Below are positions 13,501-25,500 of a DNA stretch of 64,000 nt, one piece after another. The first letter of the stretch is position 1, and every line of letters begins with the position of its first letter. The position numbers and the translations under genes are program-made. The stretch is taken from assembly GCF_004210375.1 (NCBI RefSeq), contig NC_134830.1:64644326-64708325 (forward strand). Direction: 5' to 3'. The DNA is from Tachypleus tridentatus. Taxonomy: Eukaryota; Arthropoda; Merostomata; Xiphosura; Limulidae. The notes under the pieces were generated by a model that was not told the DNA's origin, made no database searches, and was given only the letters and a program-made list of their open reading frames with translations.

Positions 13501-16500
13501 ATATAGTTGTGATAGCTCTTAATTCAATGTTGCCTTGGGATTCAACTTCAAGGCTGCCTTGGGATTCATAATTAGTACATGACTAATCAAACAGGAAGTT
13601 TCTGGCGAGCTTTTAATATACATCTCCACATACACTTACCACGTGGCTTTGATAAGATATAATAAACAGAACTTATGATTTGAACTAGTTTATTTAAGTC
13701 AAGCGAAATACAGTATTTTATGTCTTTCTCTATTTCAGTACCGGAAATTTGGTGAATTTCTCTTTTTTCATGTCAGAAAGTATTAGGAGCGTCAGTATTG
13801 AATGAGTAAATAATTTATATTGATGCTTTTTACACAGCCATAACCATCACTGACCATCATTATGACTGCTATATTTTTCTCTTTGTAAAGTAGCTTGAAA
13901 CACACATATTAAGTAAATATTTCGTGGGAATGAAGAAAGATTCTTCGTCCACATTTGATATTTTTAGAATCTACGGAATCACTTCTAAGATCTAACTCAC
14001 TCTGTTCTTCATCCATATTTTACTGAATCCCAATAAGCTGGCTATTCTATTATAAGGTTCATAATACTAGAAACATTCTGTTGTACGTTCGGTTCATTTT
14101 ATTTAGTATTATAGGACACTGATTTTGTTGTTGTTGTTGTTGAAGGCAATCTATTCATGATATTTTTCTTGCTTAATTATAAACAGTGAAACCTTTGTTA
14201 ATTTGAAAAGAAAGACATCGTTTCGTTTAATGTTGTTGTTTGTTATTAAGCACTAAGCTACACAAAAGGCTATCCGCACTCTGCTCACCACGTGTATCGA
14301 AACCCAGTTTCTAGTAGTACCAGTCTGCAGACAAACTGCTGTGCCGCTGGAGGTTCTACTTTAATGTGCGCATTACTTCATGACGCGTTTTCTGGTGTGG
14401 GAATTGCAATGGGTTTGGCATGATCCAGTCGTTAGCGTTCTCGCGCTATTAATCCGAGGATGCTCGGTTCGCAGCCTTCTCCATTCAGATTTCGTTCTTG
14501 TGTATATATACTCTTGGTCAAATTTCTGAAACAAACAGTTAAATGTGTGAAAATTATGGACACGTCTCTCTTATTAGCACTACAAAGCTTATCATCCCAC
14601 CATACCTTTAGAAATAGTTGTACCTGATTAAATAAATGTCTTGCATCATGGTCCGATAGTTATAAAAGCCTGAATTTTTTTAAAGAAACACAGTAGCAAA
14701 TGGTGAATTTGTTCTAGATCGATTTATTTTTATTATTATTACTACTATTTAACAGTTCTCCCAGTGTCTCAGTAGCGAGTCTGACGGCTTATAACGCTGG
14801 AAGTTGAGTTTCGATATCCGCAGTTGGCAAAACACAGATAGTCCATTGTGTACCTTTGTACTTAATAACAAACAAAGGAAAAATAACTATTGAAAATGTT
14901 TTAACGAATATGTTTACTGTAACTACGGTACATTAAGTAAAAACAAAATCAGTTTTTCAATTCCAAACATTCAAATTCACTACCAGACTGGAATGATTTC
15001 CAAAAATTGTTCCAAAAAACATTAATGGATATATGTTCTCACAAATTTACCTGCGTAACAGCAATCCACCTGGAGTCCCCTGTCATGAGCCGCCCTTTAG
15101 CCCCTGTAATAAATTAGGCAATGTATTGCGTAAGGTTTTGTTTGAGTTGAAAAGAACTTATAAAATTAAATATAAATTCAAGTGTTTTTTATTGAGAAGA
15201 TTTTAAACTTAAACTGTATATGCGCAATATTGCAGAACACATATGTGTGCCACACATTTAACAAATATTTGCACATTAACCATTTTGTAGATGTATAGAG
15301 GTGCTTCTCTTCTCATGGTATGATGTTGCAATGTTCATCTATCATTGCGTTCTGTCGAGAATATAGATATATATATATGAGGCGTTTAAAAATTATTTTG
15401 AACTTTAAAACACATTTTTCTATGTTAAAACCTTATTTTGCAAAACTTGATAGAAAATGAATTTGCAGCTTGATTGACAAATAAAGACATGAAGTCATAC
15501 CTGATACAACATACTCTCTACTTCTTGACCTGTACCTAACATCACGTAGTTGGAGTGACGGGGTCTTAACCCACCCAGCTTTGAAGTTGTGTTCACAGTC
15601 ATTCCATCAATAAGTAGTATGCGCAATACCACGTGCTCCACCACGTGGCAGAGCCCATGCTCCATTTCTAGTCAAAATGGTAAGTAAAAGACCAACAACA
15701 GCAAAAACATTTTAACAATTTTTACTAAACATAAACATTGACTCAAGTCACTATCCTTATTATTGTAATGACCAAAATTCTTGCATTCATTTCACTTGAG
15801 AAACTGTTTTTGTTTTTTTCTAGACATTTAATCCCACATTGGATATGTTTGTTGTAAATCCTTCAGATGTAAATACATTTATTATTCATCTATAAACAAA
15901 TATGACAGGCCCAGCATGGCCAGGTGGTTAGGGCGCTCGACTCGTAATATCAGCGTCACGGATTCGAATCCACGTCACACCAGATATGCTCGCCTTTCAG
16001 CCCAGGTTGCGTTATAACGTGACGGTCAATTCCACTATTCATAGGCAAAAGAGCAGCCCAAGAGTTGGCGGTGGGTGGTGATGACTATGTGACTTCCCCC
16101 TGATCCTACGCTGATAAATTAGTAACGGCTAGCACATATCGCTTTGCATGAAATTCAAAACAAACAAATTTCTTTGATCCTTCTGGTCAAATTAGATTCT
16201 GACTCACGAGCTTACTGCAATTTTAGAATCACTGTTTTGTTGTATTCCACAATTTATAAAAACAAAGTCATGTGTATGGGGCATATTCATAGGAAACACT
16301 TTCTAATTTTTTTTAACATTCTCTTATTACTCTTAATGTTTCGAGTATATTTACTATATAATTCTATTATTTACCATTCAATTCATTCTCCAGTAACAGA
16401 TAAGTTAACGCATGATTTTGTGAATTCTCCATCCAAGAATAGGTTATAACATATTCTATTCTAAACAACCCATGTAGAATCTAATCAGAAAGATACAATG

Positions 16501-19500
16501 AAACTTGAAAATCATGCAACCAAACATCTCATGCTAGTTTTTCTTTTTGTTCTATTTGTAATATTTTCTTCTGGTAATTAGTTCTATAAAATGAAACAAT
16601 GTTTGATAATTATATAAATCCAATTTATAATACAAAAAAAAAATTAAAATTTTAAACAAGTTAATCGACACATCGTGTAGCTTTGCGCGAAATTCAAAAA
16701 CAAACAAACAAAGAGATCGAACAATGTTATAAAAGAATACTACACGAGGACTATCTGCGATAGCCGTCCCTAATTTACCAGTATAAGATTAGAGGAAAGA
16801 CAGCTAGTCATCACCACCCACCGCCAACTCTTGGGCTACTCTTTTACCAACGAATAGTGGGATTGACCGTTACTTTATAACTCCCACACGGCTGAAAGGG
16901 CGAGCATGGTTTGGTATGATGGGGACTCAAACCCGCGACCCTTGGGTTTGAAATTTGTCGAGCGCCCTAACCACCTGGTCATGCCAAGCCTGTTCGATCT
17001 CTCAGGTTTTCAATGTTACTGGTAGTGACGCACACAGTATAATAATATCAAAATAAGAATATTACATAAACGAATAGTAAAATAAATGTTAAATATTCTG
17101 GTAATTAAGTATAAAAGTTGATCTTTCTAAGTAAAATAATTATAGTGGAAAACAATTTACGATAAAAATATTTCTAAAATCAATAACGACTTTTCTAAGA
17201 CAGCTAAGCCATTTCATACTGGTATTTATCTCCTGGGCCCGGAATGGCCAGGTGGTTAAGGTACTCTTTCGAAATTCGAAAGAAACCAAACCAATTTATC
17301 TTTTGAGAGATATGGCTTTAGTAGCTTGATATATGAATCACATCGTTCCTCAGTTTCACTCTATTCATTAATGTTTTGTTCAATATATTTTCCTTCGGTA
17401 TGTTAACCGTCACAGGTCGTCAATATGCTATCGTCATAAACATTTATGTTGCTCAAACGTTTATTTTGAAACTTTTGACTTTTGAAATATATTTTAACTT
17501 CACAAGTTATTCTTTATTATTCTAACAAACGTGTCTTTCCAGGAGGTGAACTCAACATTGAGGATACACTTTTCACTTTTTCTCTTTTTGTGAATTTGTA
17601 TGTGTGTTTTGAATTTTGAACAAAGCTATTCGGGTACTGTCTATGTTAGTCGTTCGTAATTTCGCAGATATAAACTAGAAGAAAGGCAGCCAGTCACCAC
17701 CAAACACCGCCATTTTTTGAGCTACTCTTTTACCAACGAATAGTGAGATTGACAGTCACGTTATAACGCCTCCACAGCCGAATAGTCGAGAGCCTCAACA
17801 ACCACGCCACGCCATACCCTGGATTGTATAGCCACAACTTGTTAACACAGTGGAATTTGTAAGCTGTCATGAACCTGACGATGACCGAAGAAGGTCAAAA
17901 CGTTGTTCGCTCTTCTACGTAAAATATTTTCTCAACCAAACGAGCCGTTTTTGCATATACATTGGAAGCTGTCAAAAAAGTGGCACACTCTGAACAAAAC
18001 AGTCTGTGTTTTGACTAGAATATCAATATTTTTGTCATTTATTGTAACATTCTGTTGTTTGTTTAATTTCTAAAATGATTTAATAATTTTTATCTTAATA
18101 AGGCGCAACTGTCAATTTGCTCCACTATCTGTGGCGTCCTGCTTCCTGAGTACCTAACGAAGTAGCACTATACGTCATAGTAATTTATCTCAGATGTCAA
18201 GCTGTTCTTAGGTTACGTTGTCGGAGCCGTTTATTAGTATCATTGTTATGGAGACTTACAGGAGATAGACAAAACAAAAGGTACCCCCCTTAAAAATGTT
18301 GTTAATTTGTTACATGTTTTAATAGAAAACAGAAAAAATATGTAAAATCATAAAACTATATATTTTTAGAACACACTTGACAAGATTTGTTAAAATATGA
18401 TCTCAAATCCTAATGTCAACACTGGCTTTAGTGAATACCTGAACTTTTAATGATTTAATTACATTTTTTTATAAAAAGTGTTATGAACCTGATATAGTTT
18501 CTTAGATCTTATAATTCCAATTATCCTACAAAATGATCAAACAAGTTTATTTGCAATAATCGAAAGTAAAAATGAAACTCAAAATAACACGTATCAGTTT
18601 CACAAATTAATATTCAGTGAACATTCCCTTGGATTTCAGTAGTGCTTCACATCAGCCTAGCATGCTTTCAGTGAGTTTGTGCAGATATTCCTGAGCGATT
18701 GACTGCAGTCCTTCTTTGAGTACTTCAAAAAGTTCATATTCTGTGTTCAGCTTGCGATCTTTTGTTAATCAGTTTAACTTATCCCATAAATTTTCAATCG
18801 GATTTATATCAGAGTATAATCTGGCCATTCCATAACCATTTCTCTCAGGCCCGGCATGGCCAGGTGAGTTAAGGCACTCGACTCGTAATCCAAGGGTCGC
18901 GAGTTCGAATCCCCGTCGCACCAAACTTGCCCTTTCAGCCGTGGGAGCATTATAATGTGACGGTCAATCCAACTATTCGTTGGTAAAAGAGTAGCCCAAG
19001 AGTTGACGGTGGGTGGTGATGACTAGCTGCCTTCCCTCTAGTCTTACACTACAAAATTAGGGACGGCAGACAACCCTGGTGTAGCTTTGCGCGAAATTCA
19101 AAAAACAAACAAACCATTTCTCTTATTTTTAAGATATCGTTTAACGAATTCACAATTGCAGAGAAATCTCAGTTCAACCATCGTATACCTTAGGCAGTTG
19201 GAGAATGAATCGGGCATTCACACTATTTCATACGAAGTGTCCCGCAGTAGCATTATGTCTGCGGATTTATATCCCTACAAACGGGGTTTCACTAAGCGGC
19301 GAGCTGGGAAGAGTACAGATAGCCCTTTGTGTAGCTTTGTGCTTAATAACAAACAACAACAACCATATGAAGTCATAACGATTAAATGACATAATGAAAC
19401 GACTTTGGATTTATGTATATCCGAGTGTTGATAAATAAAGACGTTAGGGAGGAGGGGTATTCTATATATATGACAGCCTTACGACGAGAACTTTTACAAT

Positions 19501-22500
19501 GGAAAATACGTTGCATGGCTATTGTCATGATACACAGTTGTAAGATAGGACATGCTCAGACAGTAACGACGTGAATAGGCTCCAAAAACACTTCAGCATA
19601 AAGCACTCGACCGCTTTTTTAAAATTTCATGAACGATCTAATTTAACCTATCGTTGTCAAAGTTTAGTTTATCTATCCATTATTCTACCACTGACAACGT
19701 ACAAGTGAAATACGCCATACGTAAATACAGCAGTATTAAAAAAAAAGATCGACTTACATTGATGTGCCATGTTGTTGGGGAAACAAAAACCCGAAAGTTC
19801 ATATATGTAAAGTCACTTTAAAATTTGGTTGTATTCAAAGGTAAAATGTGTTACACCTAAAGACATATAACTTAAGTTTGGATGGTATTCCATGTCGTTG
19901 TTCCAGCGATGATAAGAATTGACGCAACTCAAAACTATTCATCCAAAATCAGGAAATATGTTTCGTATTTCGAAAACAAAATAATCGAAAACAAATACCC
20001 ATATCATTTAATTTTTGGAAATATTAAGGCATATTTATAGTTTGTTTTTCTGTTACTCGTGCATTATTTCAATGTTTCCAGCATATATCTGATTTTCTAG
20101 TACACTTCTATATTACATATTTTGTTTTACCTGCTTCGTTTTGGAAAACAAATGCAGCATCAACGCCACCTATTTCTTTCAGAACATCGGTTGCTGCTTT
20201 AATGAATTCCGTTACTGCTGGTTTCACGATAATATAAGGAATTTTATTCTTTGTTGCTGTGATCCTGACGAAACCTAATCCTTCACAAGTGGCATCGATA
20301 ATCATAGAAAGTCCTATTTGTATGTTAATTTCAACTGAAAACAAAATAAACGTCGGCAATTAAAGTTAAATTTTGACACACATGGGACACAAAATGGCGA
20401 TAAGTAATCTGCTTTGACTCAACTGAACCATGCAATAAAAATTTTCATCATATACTGGAATAATCAACTAATTATTTTTAAGATGTGGGTATACAAAAGA
20501 GGGAAGGAACAAACATCATAATAACTAACAAAGCAATAAGCGTTTGTCGATTAACAATCGTACTTAAAAATGCCATTTAAAGCAAAACTTTACAGAGGCC
20601 TATAATGACGATACTAGCTGTAAGTGTGAATTTCCGTTAACTTAGAGCTATTTATTAGTGAGAATAATATTGTGTTTGTTCAACTTCACTGAAGACTTAC
20701 GAATAGAGTCATATTTGCTATCAGATTTTATATTTATTACTTAGTCTTGGCTTTTATATGTAAGATATATGGACACGATACCCTTTGCTTTAGCTCTGTA
20801 AAGTAAATTAATACGTAAAATTACACTGTTGCAAGATGGAGGCTCCATTAAGAGACCTAAAAACTCGCAAATAAAAGTATTTTAGCTAGGAGAAAAACCC
20901 TTTCTTATTCAACTTATCTTTCTTATAATGTTGCATTGTTACCCATTTGGATAAAAACAAAGGAAGTTAACAGTGTAACAGTGTATTTGGTTTGTATATA
21001 GTTAATTTGATCAGTACATTCACAGTACATCAGATTAACTTATCACATCAGAGATAATCTAGACACCTACAGTTCAAACATAGATTATACGTTGACGAAT
21101 GGACTACAATTGAACAAGATGTGGAGTATATGTCACGACAGTTTCAAATTATAATTGCTACTAAATGTAATCGCACCTCATGATAAATTGTGATCCCAAT
21201 GAGATAGTTAGCGTCGTTCAAACTGAGTGACAAATATACAGAATAGTACCTTTCAACTTCTAGAAAAATAGTTTTAATAATATTAAAAGCGATCAACAAC
21301 AGTGACATTAAAGAAGGTGAAATAGCCTTTGATGAACTAGATATAATGTTAAGCTTCATATATTTCTAACATGGTTTTTTCAATGTGTTTATTTACGAAT
21401 TTGAAAAATTACCAAAAAAAAACTAACCATCATGCCTTTAAAATTATTACTTTATAAACTTAACACTGTTACAGCCAAGCCTACATATTTAATAATAAAC
21501 TGAGATTTTGATGCATACTTACTCATACGTTTAATTGCAATATTGTTAGTGTCAGTAAAAGCAACAACTTCTGTTTGAAGAATTGTATTGTTGAAACTCA
21601 GCGACCCATAACGCATAGTTTCTATTACAGATCGTTTGGCAATATCCTCGTCCCAAGGGTCCACAATAAGGATCAATACTTAAATAAAAAGAGGATTAGT
21701 TATCAAATATTCTCGAACATTTTTATTTCAATTTATTTTATTTATATTTACAGCCATGAAATTCATATTTGCATAAAAATATAATATAGTAAAACTAGTG
21801 TTTTCATTGAACAAAATATAAATTCTAGTTACGCTGTGCAAAAAAAAAATAATGCATTACAACAAACTTTTCTTATAAAATTATAGAAACTGTTTTACTG
21901 TGAAACTGGCTTTTTGAAATACAAAAAGTCGTCTCGATATGTTTCTAAGATCTTTATTATAGTCAAATTAATAGTTTTGTTGAGTGAATAATGTCCACGA
22001 TTTTTTTATCTTCTTCCTAAAAAGACAAATTAAATGTCACAGAAGCTCAAACTACATTTAGAAATGCACAGAATGGTGCAAAAATTGCCTTATTTAATGA
22101 AATGCATCATAAAAACGAATATTACATTTTTTGCTAAATACCGATTGGATTGTTTTAAATTTTGCGCAAAGCTACTCGAGAGCTATCTGCACCAGCCGTC
22201 CATGGTTTAGTAGTGTCCACTAGAGGGAAGGCAGCTAGTCATCACTACCCACCATCAAATCTTGGACTACTCTTTTACCAACGAATAGTGGGATTGAACA
22301 TAACATTATAACGTCCCCACGGCTGAAAGAGCGACTAGTGTTTGGTGTTACGAGGATTCGAACCTGCCACCCTCAGATTAAAAGTCGAGTGCTTTAACCA
22401 TCTGGCCATGCCGGGTCGCAATACGTCGATCACCTAGCAGGCTGGACTTTAAGCCTTATCGTAAACCAAGCTTTCTGTAACCTCGGACGACGGAAAACTT

Positions 22501-25500
22501 ACCTTTATGGAGTGACCTATTTTACAAATAAAAACAAATAACACGCACGTAGATTATACACGTCACCTAAAATACGCATACAAAATCATCGTGGTATAAC
22601 AACAAAGAGCACTGACAAAAAAACGATTTTTTTGCTATATAATTATAATATTGGATAAAAATAATCGCAATTTAATAACAAAGTAAATAAAAACTCAACT
22701 GGACAATCACTCTTACTTTATAATAGATGGGAAGAAATATGAAAACATAAAGATGGATATGCAAGAAAAAAACACAACAAACGTGTCTGGGTAAAACATA
22801 ACATAAAAATTTTGTTATAGTCATCTTTTACAAAATAACATGATAAAACACATAAGTTTAATTCAATGAAGAGTGATTTTCTTAAGTGGTGAGCAGAACT
22901 GAAAGAGAAAATAGATTTATAAATGAAGTTTAATTTGAACATGTAATTAGGTGAAGCTATAAACAAACATGCCCGGGAAGTTAAAAAATACCAGAGGGTA
23001 TGCTACTGTTAACTGCAGACGTATTGCTAGTGAGGTATTTGTTACAACTGGTAACTTTGGGTGTGGAGTTGTTATATTTGAAAAGAAAAAACCGCTTTCA
23101 CTGTTTTATTCACACAAAAATATGTAAAATCTAAAAAATAATGTAACATTTTACTTCTAAAGTCATCGACTTTACTTAGGCTAAAAGACAGAAAACAAAA
23201 AAACCGTCAAAGAACAGTTATTGATACTGTATTTATACCTTGCTATATTAAAATGTATTACGAAAAAAAAATATCACTAAATAAAAACCTGTGTAGGGTT
23301 GGCTACTGAACTTAAAAAAAAGGAACCAAAGAAGATAGGGATCAAGTGAACGTGTCACGTGATTCGGCTAATGATCACATACCACACTAAGCTGTCTCGA
23401 CTTTACATGGAGAATAGAATTCCTACATTACTGACTTCCTCACTTTATCTATCAAAAGCTCAGTGTTTGAACAGAATCTCATTATTATTCCTTTCATTTA
23501 GTTAACATTAGAATATTACTTTTACGATTATTTTACAACAGAGTAATATTTTACGATTAAAATTTCTGATTTTATTTGTTTTGCTAGTGAGGAAGTAATG
23601 TAGGGATTTTATTCCCCACATAACGTCGAGATGGCTTATTCTATTATGTGGTTATTATATATGTAAAAACGGCTGGTTTGGGTTGAGAAAATTTTTATGT
23701 AGAGGAGCGAACAATGTTTCGACCTTCTTCGTTCATCGTCAGGTTCACAAAAAAAGAAAGAGGCAAGTGACCGATAGCTGACCACAAGTTTGAAGGGAGT
23801 TGTGTAACTGAGTGTAGGAATGTAGAGGGTGTGCTTAGATGTTTTATTATATTTATTAATATAGGGATAAAGGTGTTCCTTTGTATTGGTTTATTTTGGG
23901 CTTGAGTTATTGTATAAGTAAAGCTTTAATTTTGCGTTTGTTTATATTTGTTTCTTTATTTAGTATTTGAGTTTTTCCGTGATTATGTTGTGTTTATTTG
24001 ACTTGCAGTGTTCAAAAACGTGTGAAGGTGACTTTTTGTGTTCTTTGAATCTGGTTTCCGTTTTTGTACTTGTTTCTCCAATATAGAAGTTGTGGCAGTT
24101 ATCACATTGTATTTTATAAATAATGTTGGTGTGGTGTTTGCCAGTGTAGTTTTTACATAGTATAGACCTTAGTTTTGTACCTGGTTTTTTAATAAATTTG
24201 GTATTAACTGGAATTTCATATTTTGTTACTAGTTTTTGCCAAATGTTGGTTATTTTTCTGCTGATGTCGGGAATATATGGTATGCAGCAGAATATGGTTT
24301 CGCGATTTTTTGATTCGTGGGATATATTTACTTTTGTAAGTTGACTTTGATTTTTGTCTAGGTGTGTGCGTACAATGTTTTCTACGGTTTGTGGAGGAAA
24401 CTTGTTGATGTTGATGAAGTATTGTTTTATTTTGCCTAATTGGTTGTTAATTTTATCTTGTGAACATAGCTTTATGGCTGTGTTTATTTGGTTTCTTAGT
24501 ACGTTGAATTTTTGTTTTGTTTCATGTGCTGAATCCCAAGGAATGTATGGTCCAGTATGGGTGATTTTCTGTTTTAAATAGTGTACCGGACCGGTTCACT
24601 GATTATGTAATTATTAACCGGTATTGGATTTTTAGACGTTCTGGACAGCTGAAAAGTGGCATATGTATTGAAAATAGAGCGACTATGTCAAGCAGCTCTT
24701 CATAGCTGGTGACCTGTAGAGAAGTAAATCCAAATGACTTTTGTACCACTTGAACACGAAGTTCCGTACCATCACTACATAGAAAGTGCTAGCGCACTCG
24801 CCGATAAGATACAAAATGTGTGTTGGTTATGTTATTGAGACTAGTAAGCCCCAAAAGTCCGAGAAAGATGTCAAGGTTCAAAACATCTGACACATTAACA
24901 TCAACTGGGAAGGGACCCAGAAATTTAGGAAGTCGACATAAACTATCTTATTCATGCAGGTCGTAAATGATGTATGCAGAGCAATCTAAAATCCTAACGA
25001 GCATAAACATAAAACGTTAAAGCTAAGTAGTCACCAAACATTTATTTTACCCATAACATAGCAATGGGAAGATGAAGTAAACCATTGCTGACCCAGACTA
25101 GAACTTGAGTATTGTAATTTTTTATGATAATTTATTGATTTCACGAAAAAGCACACATCTGTTCAGTCACATACCGAATAAATGTCAGTACAAAACTATT
25201 AACGTAGTCACTCTCATTGTTAAAATCATTAGTCAAACTATTTTCCTTTCAATAACATTAAAACTCTACCAGTTACCACATGTTGAGCTGTAGCTAAATG
25301 TTTCTCAAAACCACAAGAAAGAGCATCAATAAATATTATAACAAAATTACTAGAATGATATTAAAAAGGAACTTCATTACTACAATATGGCAGAAAATCA
25401 ATCAATCAATAAAAGTAATATATTCAGAGAAGCGAGGTTTGTAGTATGAAGGTTTAGCTTAAAGTTACTTAGCTTTAAGTATACTTAAAAGTTTTATAAC

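Larger units (their letters stand above)
23640..24595 (-). mobile_element. Penelope-like element, 5'-truncated, with GIY-YIG end and terminus
   Basis: Contains an uninterrupted 3' reading frame (23960-24595), a 3' untranslated part, and a hammerhead-type motif (23707-23748), followed by TTTTCTCAACCCAAACCAGC and an end near the MITE. The reverse transcriptase proper is absent, so the copy is 5'-truncated near 24595. Confidence 0.82.

Noticed and set aside
16144-16449. Plus-strand open frames starting at SINE tails (16144, 19087, 28914)
   Set aside because: All begin at the GCGAAATTCAAAACAAAC tail and run into unrelated flank; no homology or exon borders.
24354-24581. Plus-strand frame of 75 codons
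   Set aside because: Shadow of the GIY-YIG reading frame on the minus strand.
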